Notes: generated by a model not told the origin, from the letters alone. DNA of 64,000 bases from Legionellales bacterium (GCA_026125385.1 JAHCLG010000012.1:1-64000); one strand, 5' to 3'; counted from the stretch's first letter, positions 55,356 through 64,000 are shown. Numbers and translations: made by a program.

Positions 55356-56411
55356 TTAAATCTCTAAGGGTAGGTGAATGGTAATGCCATCGCGAGCAGA
55401 ACGATACGCAGCAATTAATAACTCTAAGGAATGCAAACCAGAACTACCATCGGTGGCTGCCCGAGTTTTCCCGCGCAAAGTATCGATCACATTTTGATAA
55501 TAATAGGTGTGACCAAAACCTACTGCCTGCGTAGTTTCTTCAGACGCTTTTACAATGTGATTATCTTCGGGTTGCACGTCGGCAAATTCCCAATGTTCAA
55601 TGTTATTCACGGAAACACCACCAATTTTTACTGTGCCTTTCTCACCTAAAACAGTCAGTGATGCTTCTAAATTTTTAGGGTACGTTAACATGCTCACGTT
55701 TAATGATCCTAATGCGCCATTACGCCAACGCACATTCATCACCGCGCTATCTTCGGTTTCGATATTTCGCGCTTGAGTTGCGGTAAAAGCACTCACACTT
55801 TCTACTGCACCAAATAACCAATGGAATAAATCGACATAATGGCTAGCTTGATTCATTAGCGCTCCACCATCATATTCCCAAGTTCCTCGCCAAGGAGCCG
55901 TATCGTAATAATCTTGTGGGCGTGTCCAGAATACATTCATGGCTACCTGATAAATTTTTCCAAATCGTTTTTTATCAATGGCTTGTTTTAATAATTGGAG
56001 AGTAGGGGTATTGCGGTTTTGTTTAACGACAAATAAATTCACATTATTTTTTTTACACACATCCACCATCGCTAAACCATCTTGCCATTTCACTGCCATC
56101 GGTTTTTCACAAATTACATGTTTACCTTGACCGGCACACGCCATGGTTTGCATGGCGTGCAAACCGCTGGGTGTGCAAATGGTGACGATATCAAGGTTGG
56201 ATTTTTGCAACATATCGTTTAAATCGGAATAGCCATCCACACTTTCTGTTTGCATCGCATGGTGCAAGGCTTGAGGGTTGGCATCGGTAATTGCCACTAA
56301 CGATAAATCATCTGTTAACTCACGAATCGCTTTAATATGTTTTTTAGCAATTTGGCCGTAACCGATTAAACCTATCCGAATTTTACGATCGTTTATAAGT
56401 TGGGATGACAT
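55356..56411 (-). CDS. wbpB: UDP-GlcNAcA 3-dehydrogenase, WbpB type
   Basis: A 351-residue Gfo/Idh/MocA oxidoreductase. Rossmann motif IGLIGYGQIAKKHIKAI at the N-terminus, the conserved CEKPMAVKWQD, and a GGALMNQASHYVD segment with the family's active-site His. It oxidises C3 of UDP-GlcNAcA before transamination. The ATG follows AGGAGA. It lies 12 bases after wbpA in the same operon. Confidence 0.93.
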   Translation of the reverse strand: MSSQLINDRKIRIGLIGYGQIAKKHIKAIRELTDDLSLVAITDANPQALHHAMQTESVDGYSDLNDMLQKSNLDIVTICTPSGLHAMQTMACAGQGKHVICEKPMAVKWQDGLAMVDVCKKNNVNLFVVKQNRNTPTLQLLKQAIDKKRFGKIYQVAMNVFWTRPQDYYDTAPWRGTWEYDGGALMNQASHYVDLFHWLFGAVESVSAFTATQARNIETEDSAVMNVRWRNGALGSLNVSMLTYPKNLEASLTVLGEKGTVKIGGVSVNNIEHWEFADVQPEDNHIVKASEETTQAVGFGHTYYYQNVIDTLRGKTRAATDGSSGLHSLELLIAAYRSARDGITIHLPLEI

Positions 56412-56423
56412 TAATTATCTCCT

Positions 56424-57737
56424 CTAAGCAGCAATAATATGTTCAGCCGATTCCTGATAATAAACTCCACGGGTATCAACAATTAATTGAGCATGATTTT
56501 TGATTAACCGCCAATCAAATGCCTTATGTGCCGTGGCAATAACGACGCAATCGTAGTGTGCTAATATTTCTGGCGTTAGAGGGACACTTTTCATGTGTAA
56601 ATCAGCGTATTTACGCATATGAGAAAATTCTTCCACATGAGGATCGCTATAATCCACTTGGGCGCCTTTGTTTAATAAGAGTTCAACTAATTCTAGCGAA
56701 GGAGATTCACGCATATCATCGACATTTTTTTTATACGCAATGCCTAAAATTAACATTTTACTGTCTTTAATAGGCTTACCTCGCGCATTCATCGCTTCAA
56801 TGGTTTTATCAATCACCCAATGCGGCATGCTACTATTAATTTCTCCCGCTAATTCAATGAAACGAGTATGAATCCCATATTCGCGGGCTTTCCAGGTTAA
56901 ATAAAAGGGATCGATAGGTATGCAATGCCCACCAATACCAGGGCCAGGATAATAAGGCACAAAACCAAATGGCTTGGTCGCTGCGGCATTCACAATTTCA
57001 AAAATATTCACATCCATCGCCGTGCACACTTTTTTCATTTCATTCACTAAACCAATATTTACAGCACGATGAATATTTTCTAATAATTTCGTCATTTCTG
57101 CTGCTTTGGTTGAGCTCACCGGCACGACTTGAGAAACAATTTGATCATAAAGTGCAATACCAATTTCTAAACACGCCGGACAACTGCCCCCACAGACTTT
57201 AGGAATGCTGGCGGTGGAGAAATCGGGATTGGCGGGATCTTCGCGCTCAGGAGAATAAACTAAGAAATAATCATGCCCGATTGCAAATCCTTTTGCTTGG
57301 AGACGTGGCAGTAATTCCTCTTCAGTGGTACCAGGATAAACGGTACTTTCAAGCGATAATACTTGCCCTTTGCGAAGATGAGGTAAAATATTCTCGACAG
57401 TATTAATGACATAACTTAAATCTGGCTCGCGATATTTATTAAGTGGTGTAGGAACGCATAAAATGATTGCATCCACCTGAGCAATTTGTTTGAAATCAAC
57501 GGTCGCACGGAAACCCGCATGAATCGCGGTGGCCACAACATCGTGAGAAATATGTTTAATTTCGGACTGACCACGATTAAGATCATCGACTTTTTTGGCA
57601 TCGATATCAAACCCAAGTACTTTGAATCCGACTTCGCTATAGCGTAGGGCTAAAGGTAAACCAACATAACCCAATCCCACAATACCAATTAACGCTGTTT
57701 TATCCTTTAACTTTCCCAATAAATTATTTTTCAGCAT
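56424..57737 (-). CDS. wbpA: UDP-N-acetylglucosamine 6-dehydrogenase, WbpA type
   Basis: Oxidises UDP-GlcNAc to UDP-GlcNAcA with NAD, the first step of the uronic-acid branch. At 437 residues it has an N-terminal NAD domain ([14 protein letters not shown]), [11 protein letters not shown], the catalytic Cys in [16 protein letters not shown], and SDPHVEEF in the C-terminal domain. The start at ATG 57737 gives the family length; a TTG 14 codons upstream is rejected. It is the first gene of the wbpA-B-D-E block. Confidence 0.94.
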   Translation of the reverse strand: MLKNNLLGKLKDKTALIGIVGLGYVGLPLALRYSEVGFKVLGFDIDAKKVDDLNRGQSEIKHISHDVVATAIHAGFRATVDFKQIAQVDAIILCVPTPLNKYREPDLSYVINTVENILPHLRKGQVLSLESTVYPGTTEEELLPRLQAKGFAIGHDYFLVYSPEREDPANPDFSTASIPKVCGGSCPACLEIGIALYDQIVSQVVPVSSTKAAEMTKLLENIHRAVNIGLVNEMKKVCTAMDVNIFEIVNAAATKPFGFVPYYPGPGIGGHCIPIDPFYLTWKAREYGIHTRFIELAGEINSSMPHWVIDKTIEAMNARGKPIKDSKMLILGIAYKKNVDDMRESPSLELVELLLNKGAQVDYSDPHVEEFSHMRKYADLHMKSVPLTPEILAHYDCVVIATAHKAFDWRLIKNHAQLIVDTRGVYYQESAEHIIAA

Positions 57738-57874
57738 ATTTCCCACCGTGCATGTTCGAGTTGTTCCATCTAGATACAAAAATTCTTCCCCAAAAGAAGC
57801 TGCACGATTCTATCATTACTCGAGAAGATTTGGTATGTTTACTTCCTATAACTTTTCATAAAGGATGATTCGCC

Positions 57875-58075
57875 ATGTTTGAACAAACGAAGCCCGCCAA
57901 CACTCAACGGCGTTACGAAATCACTCGCGCTGATTTGCCACTCTCGTGCCCCACCAAAGAAATGCGCTTATGGGATGCACATCCGCGAGTTTTTTTACCG
58001 ATTGAACAAACAGGACGTGAAGTGTGTCCTTATTGCGAAGCTGAGTATATCTTGACTGATTTTATTGAGAAATAA
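57875..58075 (+). CDS. Zinc-finger domain protein (CHCC type)
   Basis: A 66-residue protein with ligands Cys25, His36, Cys51 and Cys54 (LPLSCP, DAHPRVFL, VCPYCEAEY). This is the zf-CHCC family, related to the NDUFS6 subunit of complex I and common as a small separate gene in proteobacteria. Role unknown. It is divergent from wbpA, and its last 14 bases overlap the 3' end of hipA on the other strand. Confidence 0.88.
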   Translation: MFEQTKPANTQRRYEITRADLPLSCPTKEMRLWDAHPRVFLPIEQTGREVCPYCEAEYILTDFIEK

Positions 58076-59372
58076 TTAATTTTTTCCTGGCTTGTAGCAA
58101 TCCAGCAAAAATAAGATCGGCAGTTTTTTTTAAGTTGTCATCGGTTATTTTTTGAGATACTTCATCAATAACCGAGTCAATTTTATCAAGAATGTTAGTT
58201 AACAATTTTTCAGCAAGCTCTTGTGAATAACCTGCAAATTTAGCCGTACTTAAAAAATGCCGGCGTGTCATTTCATGCCAATGATAATGGCTATTCTTAC
58301 CAACTAAGGCCATTGCCATCTTAGTCTTTTTTCTTTGTAATTGATTCGAATCCAAGAGTGGATAGGCTGACATAATATCGTATAATGGCGTGAGTTGATA
58401 TTGACCATCTGCTTCTAAAAAAATACTAAAATTTTTGGCGTGCCCGTCAATTGCGGCCAATAGCCAATAAATTATTTGCGCGCTAAAAAATATTTCTCGA
58501 TCCTTACTGGGTTCTTTTGATCCTAATAATAATTTCATTATTAATTTAATACTAGGTCCACCATCTGCTTGATATTTTAGATGTGAAGAAACACCAAGTG
58601 CTTGACACAAATCTTCTTGTGGCAATCGTAAAATATAATTTTTATCTTGTGACAATTTTCGATCAAAACGTTTCACCACTAATACTTTTACATCTTCAAA
58701 ATATTTTATTTCACATTCAGCGACGGGCAAACCAAAAGCTTTAACAATTTGCGCACATATCCATTCATTTTCACAACTGTCTTGTAAATCGAACTGCTGA
58801 TGATGAAGATAACCAATGGGTAATTTAAAAATATGCGTAGTGGGAGTGCAAAACTGCGGGAGATTCCATGTGTTTTGCCAAAATAAAAAAGCTGTTTTTT
58901 CTTGAGCACCAGCAATTGAAATTCGAAAATCCCGATAGTCTTTACTCATACCTAAAGGAGAAACTGAAATATTTCTTAAAATATTAGCAATTTGCCGTAT
59001 GGTTAATGGCTGGTATTTCATCAAATGATTATTTTCTTCGAATTTCGCACTGAGTTGTATTGCACCTACGCAGTCTTGGCCAATTGCTGCTAGTAAATCG
59101 AATGGATGATGAGTATTGAGATGAAATTGCGCTTGAATACGTGCGTGAATTTGAGGATTATCTGGCAGTAGATTATCAAAAAAATGATACACTTCATCAC
59201 CGGTGAACGGCATATCGGTTAATGGCAACGATAAAGAAATGGGACGTGCACCGGCTGTCGTTAGCCAATCCTTATGATACTGAAACATAAGCGAAGTAGC
59301 AGATTTTTTTGTCACAGTGCCAATCAAGACACCATTCATAAAAACATTAAGTTCATTACGGGCGTTTTGCAT
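58062..59372 (-). CDS. hipA: HipA-type serine/threonine kinase toxin
   Basis: A 436-residue HipA kinase that phosphorylates a target (glutamyl-tRNA synthetase in E. coli) to cause growth arrest. The N-terminal subdomain (NVFMNGVLIGTVTKK) leads to the Ser-containing loop ISIAGAQEKTAF. Catalytic residues occur in AIDGHAKNFSIF and the metal-binding LYDIMSAYP. ATG 59372 has a purine-rich GAAGAG eight bases upstream, two bases after hipB's stop; in-frame GTGs at 59381 and 59378 are alternatives. All core motifs are intact. Confidence 0.92.
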   Translation of the reverse strand: MQNARNELNVFMNGVLIGTVTKKSATSLMFQYHKDWLTTAGARPISLSLPLTDMPFTGDEVYHFFDNLLPDNPQIHARIQAQFHLNTHHPFDLLAAIGQDCVGAIQLSAKFEENNHLMKYQPLTIRQIANILRNISVSPLGMSKDYRDFRISIAGAQEKTAFLFWQNTWNLPQFCTPTTHIFKLPIGYLHHQQFDLQDSCENEWICAQIVKAFGLPVAECEIKYFEDVKVLVVKRFDRKLSQDKNYILRLPQEDLCQALGVSSHLKYQADGGPSIKLIMKLLLGSKEPSKDREIFFSAQIIYWLLAAIDGHAKNFSIFLEADGQYQLTPLYDIMSAYPLLDSNQLQRKKTKMAMALVGKNSHYHWHEMTRRHFLSTAKFAGYSQELAEKLLTNILDKIDSVIDEVSQKITDDNLKKTADLIFAGLLQARKKLIISQ

Positions 59373-59374
59373 AT

Positions 59375-59629
59375 TCACCACTCTTCACGCCATTGCTTAT
59401 CTTCAGCAATCACCTCTGTTTTAGACAATAAAGTGATATCCATTTCCACCGCTGATAGAATTTGAAATAGAGTTTCTAACTTGGTGCTTTCTGGTTTATT
59501 TTCAAACGCTGAAACGGTTTGTTGTTTCAATCCTACTTGTTTAGCCACCATGGATTGAGACAACTTTAATTTCTTACGTTTTTCAACTACCATTAGCGCT
59601 AATTCTTTAGGTGAGTGAATACGTCTCAT
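59375..59629 (-). CDS. hipB: HipB-type antitoxin (XRE HTH)
   Basis: An 84-residue XRE-family repressor. The HTH (residues about 20-55) reads LKLSQSMVAKQVGLKQQTVS followed by AFENKPESTKLETL, with a C-terminal tail WREEW that may reach into HipA. It neutralises HipA and represses the operon via three upstream sites of TAYCY-N8-GGRTA form. HipB proteins are commonly this size. Confidence 0.92.
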   Translation of the reverse strand: MRRIHSPKELALMVVEKRKKLKLSQSMVAKQVGLKQQTVSAFENKPESTKLETLFQILSAVEMDITLLSKTEVIAEDKQWREEW

Positions 59630-59635
59630 GCTGCT

Positions 59636-59708
59636 TACCCTTTGTAGCGGATATTTTGATAATACCTTCTATAACGGGTAAATGCAAGATTATCTGCTAT
59701 AGAGGGTA
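59636..59708 (-). promoter_or_regulatory. Three HipB-type operators upstream of hipBA
   Basis: TACCC-N8-GGATA at 59636-59653, TACCT-N8-GGGTA at 59663-59680 and TATCT-N8-GGGTA at 59691-59708, spaced 27 and 28 bases. All follow TAYCY-N8-GGRTA, close to the E. coli HipB operator TATCC-N8-GGATA. The first begins seven bases from the hipB start, on its upstream side. Confidence 0.85.
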
Positions 59709-59781
59709 AGAAGTAGTCGGGGTGTCTCATTTGAAATAAAAGTGGCCATCGCTACTTAAACGGGATTGAGTACGTAACATC

Positions 59782-59926
59782 TAGGGCGTGTTGACAATTC
59801 GCTATGCTGAGACGTAGCTTGTTGATTTTTGAGCACTAACGCGCAGTTTACACGAAGTAAATGAGCAGCGGAGCACAAAAAATCAACGAGATACGGCCAG
59901 CAGAGTAGAATTGTCAACACGCCCTA
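59782..59926. mobile_element. MITE, family 2 (best copy)
   Basis: A 145-bp element with 19-bp perfect inverted ends, TAGGGCGTGTTGACAATTC at 59782-59800 and its complement at 59908-59926, including TA at each edge, as with Tc1/IS630-type insertions. The core has a second inverted pair, TTGATTTTTGAGCAC and GGAGCACAAAAAATCAA. It has no coding capacity and lies between hipB and waaF. Confidence 0.85.
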
Positions 59927-60011
59927 ACATGAGTCTATTTTTCCTGGCTTTGCACTTATGCTTCAATCCAGGTCATATGAGATTTTTTTTAATTTAAGTG
60001 AAATAGGTAGA

Positions 60012-61019
60012 GTGAATAATAATATTTTAATTATCGGTCCGGCGTGGATTGGCGATATGGTGATCGCACAATCGTTATATCGTTTATTAAAACAACGTCA
60101 ACCCGAAGCCAACATTGATGTCATTGCGCCAAGCTGGTGTGCGCCGCTATTATCTCGCATGCCGGAAATTCGTGCCTGTTTGGAATTTAAAATTGCTCAT
60201 GGCAAACTCGGTTTAGCACAACGCTATCAATTTGCCCAGCAGCTTAAAAAAAATCACTACCAACAAGCTATCATTTTACCTAACTCCTTTAAATCCGCAT
60301 TAATCCCATGGCTGGCAAAAATCCCACAGCGTCGAGGTTATCGGGGCGAATGCCGTTATGGTTTAATCAACGATAGGCGTTTATTAAATAAAAAAAAATA
60401 TCCATCACTAGTGGAACGTTTTGCCTTATTGGCTTCTCCCGCAAATACGCCACTTCCAGCAACACTCCCATGGCCTGCATTAACCGTCGACAAAAATGCT
60501 CAAGCGCTGACTTTAAAAAAATATCATTTAGCGACAGAAAAACCTATTTTAATTCTCTGCCCAGGCGCTGCCTATGGCCCTGCCAAACGTTGGCCGATTT
60601 CACATTTTGCAGAAGTGGCCAATGATTATTTGCAACGTGATTGGCAAGTGTGGCTGTTAGGCGGTAAGGCTGAAAAAAATTTACATGATCAAATCCAATC
60701 TGCCTGCCATCATCGTTGTCAGGATTTATCGATGACAAGTTTAACTGAAGCCATCGATTTAATGGCACTCGCTAATTTAATTATTAGTAATGATTCTGGA
60801 TTAATGCATATTGCAGCGAGTGTAGCCCGTCCATTAATCGCAATTTATGGCTCAAGCGATCCCCATTACACGCCACCGTTAAGTCAACACGCCCATATCG
60901 TTTCATTAGAATTATCGTGTAGCCCTTGTTTTCAACGCGAATGTCCACTGCACCATTTAAATTGTTTGCAACACATTACTCCACATCACATTATTACCAC
61001 AGCAAATAATCTAGTATAA
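60012..61019 (+). CDS. waaF: ADP-heptose:LPS heptosyltransferase II
   Basis: Adds the second heptose to the LPS inner core at the cytoplasmic face of the inner membrane. The 335-residue GT9 protein begins VNNNILIIGPAWIGDMVIAQSLY, aligning with the WaaF N-terminus, so the GTG at 60012 (TAGGT upstream) is chosen over an ATG 18 codons earlier. Other motifs are LCPGAAYGPAKRWP, ISNDSGLMHIAASV and the Cys-rich CSPCFQRECPL. tgt follows after 14 bases. Confidence 0.94.
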   Translation: MNNNILIIGPAWIGDMVIAQSLYRLLKQRQPEANIDVIAPSWCAPLLSRMPEIRACLEFKIAHGKLGLAQRYQFAQQLKKNHYQQAIILPNSFKSALIPWLAKIPQRRGYRGECRYGLINDRRLLNKKKYPSLVERFALLASPANTPLPATLPWPALTVDKNAQALTLKKYHLATEKPILILCPGAAYGPAKRWPISHFAEVANDYLQRDWQVWLLGGKAEKNLHDQIQSACHHRCQDLSMTSLTEAIDLMALANLIISNDSGLMHIAASVARPLIAIYGSSDPHYTPPLSQHAHIVSLELSCSPCFQRECPLHHLNCLQHITPHHIITTANNLV

Positions 61020-61033
61020 AAGGTAAAATTAAC

Positions 61034-62206
61034 ATGACACAGTCCAATCCCGCTATTCAAGTTGAAATTTTAGCGCAACATCGACGTTACCCCGCTCGTG
61101 TGACTAAAGTCACGACTGCTCACGGTGAATTTATTACGCCTTGTTTTATGCCGGTTGGCACCCGTGCGGCAGTGAATTGTATGAGTGTCGAACAATTAAA
61201 AGACGCGGGATCGCAAATTATTTTAGGTGGCAATACTTATCATATGTTACTTGCACCTGGTATGGAAATTATTCAACAATTGCGTGGCATGCATCACTTG
61301 ATGAATTGGCATGCACCCATGTTAACCGATAGCGGCGGTTATCAAGTATTCAGTTTATCGCGTAATCAAAAAATCTGTAAAATCGACGATCAGGGTGCGC
61401 ATTTTAAACATCCCATTAATGGAAAAATGTTGCATTTAACGCCGCAATCGTCGCTGAGTGCTCAAAAAATTATTGGTGCCGATATTATTATGGCGTTTGA
61501 TCAATGCACTCCCGAAGAGGGCGGGCGAAAAGTGGCTGAGCAAGCCTTAAAGCGCACGCATGCTTGGTTAGAGCATTCCAAATTATTTCATCTTGAAAAT
61601 CCACTCTCCGCGTATGGTTATCCCCAAGCCTTATTTGGCATTATCCAAGGCGGAAGTTTTCGCGATTTACGCCAGCAAAGTTGTGAAGTGATTTTAGCGA
61701 TGGAACTGGATGGCATTGCCATTGGCGGTGAGGCAATTGGCTATGATATGGAAAAAACCAAGGAAATTTTGTCGTGGCTAGAACCTAGTATTCCCCAACA
61801 AAAAACTCGCTATACCATGGGAGTAGGATTATTTCCGCAAGATTTAATTGAAGTGAGTCAATGGGGAATTGATATTTATGATTGTGTCGCCCCCACTCGC
61901 AATGCCCGCCACGGCGCACTCTATTGCGGCCATCCGCAAATTAAAGAGGATTGGCTATATTTTCATAGCGAAGAAGATCGCGGGCGTTTACTCATTAAAA
62001 AAAGCCAATATGCGAGTGATGATAAACCCATTTGTGAACAGTGTGATTGTTACACGTGCCAACATTATTCACGCGGCTATTTACATTATTTATTTAAAGA
62101 AAAACAAAATTTATATTTTAATTTAGCCTGCATTCATAATATCCGCATGATGCATAAAACAACTGACGTCATGCGCGAGGTGATTATAGCAAATGCCGCA
62201 CCCTAA
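61034..62206 (+). CDS. tgt: Queuine tRNA-ribosyltransferase
   Basis: Exchanges guanine for preQ1 at position 34 of GUN-anticodon tRNAs. Motifs: GGNTYHMLLAPG, DSGGYQVFSLS with the general-acid Asp, GGSFRDLRQQS, DCVAPTRNARHG with the nucleophile Asp region, and the zinc site CEQCDCYTCQHYSRGYLHYL. It has 390 residues, slightly longer than the usual 375. The start follows a weak AAGG-like site. A MITE begins directly at its stop. Confidence 0.98.
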   Translation: MTQSNPAIQVEILAQHRRYPARVTKVTTAHGEFITPCFMPVGTRAAVNCMSVEQLKDAGSQIILGGNTYHMLLAPGMEIIQQLRGMHHLMNWHAPMLTDSGGYQVFSLSRNQKICKIDDQGAHFKHPINGKMLHLTPQSSLSAQKIIGADIIMAFDQCTPEEGGRKVAEQALKRTHAWLEHSKLFHLENPLSAYGYPQALFGIIQGGSFRDLRQQSCEVILAMELDGIAIGGEAIGYDMEKTKEILSWLEPSIPQQKTRYTMGVGLFPQDLIEVSQWGIDIYDCVAPTRNARHGALYCGHPQIKEDWLYFHSEEDRGRLLIKKSQYASDDKPICEQCDCYTCQHYSRGYLHYLFKEKQNLYFNLACIHNIRMMHKTTDVMREVIIANAAP

Positions 62207-62313
62207 GAGCCTGCAAAGTCTCCATACGTGATCATAAACTGTCGATTTTCTGTGCGCCAATGCTCGAAAATCGACACCTTCTGACTCAAGTTTAGAGACT
62301 TTGAACAGACACT
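62207..62313 (-). repeat. MITE-like repeat, family 1 (reverse orientation)
   Basis: Reverse-complementary to the 8327-8425 element, sharing CAGTTTATGATCA, CACAGAAAATCGAC, GAGCATTGG and the end CTGTTCAAAGTCT. Inverted outer ends GAGCCTGCAAAGTCTC and GAGACTTTGAACAGACAC bound it. A pair GTCGATTTT / AAAATCGAC lies inside. It starts at the tgt stop codon. Confidence 0.7.
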
Positions 62314-62317
62314 AAAC

Positions 62318-63298
62318 TTAGCGGGAAGCCATTAATAATCCCAAGCTTAATTCGCGGGTAAACGCATGACGATCGATAATTAAAATATGCCCACTACCTT
62401 GATCACACAAAGTTTGCGCTGCACTGATTAATAAAGAAAAATTGGCAGTACCCAAATGTCCTACGGAATTGCCGGTGAAAAATAAGCGTGGTCCTAATTT
62501 ATTTTCTCCCATTAATTCTTTGGCGTAATGAAACCATTCCAGTTGTTGAATAGTTTCTGTGCCGTTGCTTAATAATACATAGTCTAATTGATGAAAGGCT
62601 AAACGGTGTTTGCGTAATATCAATTTAATAGCATTTAAATAATTTCCATGAGAGTCTAGAAAAAAATGCCATTGTGGGCGGCGTTGTCGCGTTTTTTCGA
62701 ATAATAAAAATACCCCGGCTTCACCTGGCACCATTCCATCACGATTGCGGATCGTCATTAAGCGGCCACATCGGAACAATTGTTCAATATCCTGTAAATT
62801 TATTAATGAATCGACTGTCCCCACAATAATATAATCCCATTTACTAATTGCACCACTCTGTTCAATTTGTTGAATGATCTGTGCGGTGCTTTGTTGCGTC
62901 AGGTAGAGATGGCATTGATGTCCTAAAAAAATATCGTGGTTAATACGTGCCGTTAAATTTTCTGCTTCGATTATTTTTTTCGCAGCACGTGGCAAGGATA
63001 AAATTAAATGAATTTTTAATGAACGTTGCTTATTCACGAATTGATGGGCGACAAGTCGTCTTAAACATGTCATCAACAGGGTTTCGATACGCTCAGCAAA
63101 TGATAAGGTTTTTAATGATAAAATCGGTGCCGTGATCGCTTGATCCTGATTGAGTTTCATTAAAAAAATGGGATAATCGCTATCTTGCTGTAAACCGGAT
63201 TGTTGTTGAGAAAGGGCGTCGATAACAAACTGCGGTTGATCGCCAACACACGTAATAAGGCTACTCGCACCCACCCGTAATCGAGGTGATAACATCAT
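62318..63298 (-). CDS. Beta-ketoacyl synthase-like (thiolase-fold) protein, probably non-catalytic
   Basis: A 326-residue thiolase-fold protein with the ketosynthase C-terminal signatures VGTVDSL, DGMVPGEAGVFLLFE and NSVGHLGTANFSLLISAAQ, the last equivalent to the GHxxGAxG His motif. The nucleophile motif around an active-site Cys (TACASG type) is not visible, so it is probably not a condensing enzyme. ATG 63298 (or 63295) follows GAGAGGTGG; upstream codons lack support. It stands alone and its function is unknown. Confidence 0.65.
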   Translation of the reverse strand: MMLSPRLRVGASSLITCVGDQPQFVIDALSQQQSGLQQDSDYPIFLMKLNQDQAITAPILSLKTLSFAERIETLLMTCLRRLVAHQFVNKQRSLKIHLILSLPRAAKKIIEAENLTARINHDIFLGHQCHLYLTQQSTAQIIQQIEQSGAISKWDYIIVGTVDSLINLQDIEQLFRCGRLMTIRNRDGMVPGEAGVFLLFEKTRQRRPQWHFFLDSHGNYLNAIKLILRKHRLAFHQLDYVLLSNGTETIQQLEWFHYAKELMGENKLGPRLFFTGNSVGHLGTANFSLLISAAQTLCDQGSGHILIIDRHAFTRELSLGLLMASR

Positions 63299-63517
63299 TA
63301 CCACCTCTCGAGATCGCTGACACACATCATAGTGAGTGCGAGAGCCTGTTCATGGAAGGGCAAGCCAAGAAGTTTAACTATAACAAACATCATTTACCTC
63401 AGTAATTTTAGCTGCTTGTTATCGTCCCTTCACATTGGAGTGCATGATACGTTATGTGGCATATCGCAAACAATGGTGTAAATTCTGAAATTTTATGCAA
63501 TCAAAACTCACACAGCG

Positions 63518-64000
63518 TCAATTTTCCAACTGTATAGCATTTTTGCGGTTTTTGACCAACATTTTTGTGTCTGGTTTCACCCCTCGCCAGCGCAAAAAAG
63601 CTCTGGCAGCCTGTTCAACGAGCATACCAAAGCCATCACAACGGTGTTTAACACCATAATTTTGCATCTGCATGAGGAAGGAAGTGGGGGTATTAGAATA
63701 CGCTAAATCGTACGCCAGACTGTTTGGGGTAACACACGTTTTGGGTAGCGGTAAATTTTCGGCAAACAAACTTGCCGAAGTTGCATTGATTACGATATCA
63801 AACGCATGTGCGGGGATATTGTTATAGTCTCCGTAAGTAAAGTCCGTGGGTTGAAAGCGGGTGGCTAAAGCCGTTAAACGATCGACATTGCGATTGGCGA
63901 TAAAAATACACTCAGGTTTTGCTGCAATTAAATAAGGCAATATTCCCTGCACGGCACCCCCAGCACCACATATTAAAATGCGTTTATCGGCAATCTCGAC
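63518..64000 (-). CDS. aroE: Shikimate dehydrogenase, 3' part (cut by window edge)
   Basis: The 160 C-terminal residues of an NADPH-dependent shikimate dehydrogenase. The frame is open to the last base of the window. Seen: ILICGAGGAVQGI (NADP Rossmann loop), INATSASL, LAYDLAYSNTPTSFL and DGFGMLVEQAARAFLRWRG, the conserved C-terminal helix. The N-terminal substrate domain lies outside the window. It makes shikimate in the aromatic pathway. Confidence 0.93.
   Translation of the reverse strand, partial: VEIADKRILICGAGGAVQGILPYLIAAKPECIFIANRNVDRLTALATRFQPTDFTYGDYNNIPAHAFDIVINATSASLFAENLPLPKTCVTPNSLAYDLAYSNTPTSFLMQMQNYGVKHRCDGFGMLVEQAARAFLRWRGVKPDTKMLVKNRKNAIQLEN

Noticed and set aside
1-64000. 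CRISPR arrays, rRNA and tRNA genes
   Set aside because: No regularly spaced repeats, rRNA stretches or cloverleaf-type sequences were seen on reading; a dedicated tRNA scan was not possible.

Overview
The window is AT-rich, gene-dense DNA from a Gram-negative bacterium, most likely a gammaproteobacterium of the Legionella/Coxiella type. That placement is an inference from the gene set: kbl-tdh, a gamma-type lpxL and glnE, heptosyltransferase waaF, an HU protein with a lysine/alanine-rich tail, and tandem YdgA-like DUF945 proteins. I see no rRNA, tRNA or CRISPR array. Most of the window is chromosomal housekeeping DNA broken by accessory islands.

Layout. 0-8.3 kb: a tandem-duplicated carboxymuconolactone-decarboxylase-like protein, then tdh-kbl, an HU-like protein, cca, psd and an amino-acid permease. 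8.3-10.8 kb: a three-gene accessory cassette (TIGR04255-like protein, HTH protein, unknown). 10.9-17.3 kb: a complete suf iron-sulfur assembly operon (Rrf2 regulator, sufB, C, D, S, U, T and a Rieske protein) with an IscR-type operator. 17.3-20.7 kb: vapBC, a YaiI-family gene, a broken copy of the Rieske gene, an AAA ATPase-nuclease behind two nested palindromes, and a transposase remnant. 20.7-31.8 kb: dut, coaBC, radC, three DUF945 paralogues, lpxL and glnE.

31.9-38.6 kb is the most interesting region: a Dlt-like envelope acylation system. It has an adenylate-forming ligase and an MBOAT acyltransferase on one strand. On the other strand are a two-domain flavoprotein, an unannotated 44-residue membrane microprotein, an SGNH/DltD-like protein and an acyl carrier protein. 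The microprotein ends in Phe-x-Tyr-x-x-Phe, the form of the C-terminal acyl-shuttle motif of DltX. The ligase appears to lack the Asp that holds an amino acid's amine, so the acyl group may not be D-alanine.

39.5-57.7 kb is an O-antigen locus. The left arm, on the minus strand, encodes a Wzz-like protein, a flippase, a uronate C5-epimerase, a polymerase/ligase, an amidotransferase, one glycosyltransferase, an exported hydrolase and a WbpI-type 2-epimerase. The plus-strand block is pglC-D-E-F-like, for N,N'-diacetylbacillosamine. The third block, on the minus strand, is wbpA-B-D-E, for a 2,3-diacetamido uronic acid. Together these suggest a small repeat unit of a diamino sugar and an amidated diacetamido uronic acid. 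The acylation system next door could modify this polymer.

57.8-64 kb: a zinc-finger protein, hipBA with three HipB-type operators, waaF, tgt, a degenerate ketosynthase-like protein and the 3' part of aroE, cut by the window edge. Related MITE-like repeats with inverted ends sit in several intergenic gaps.
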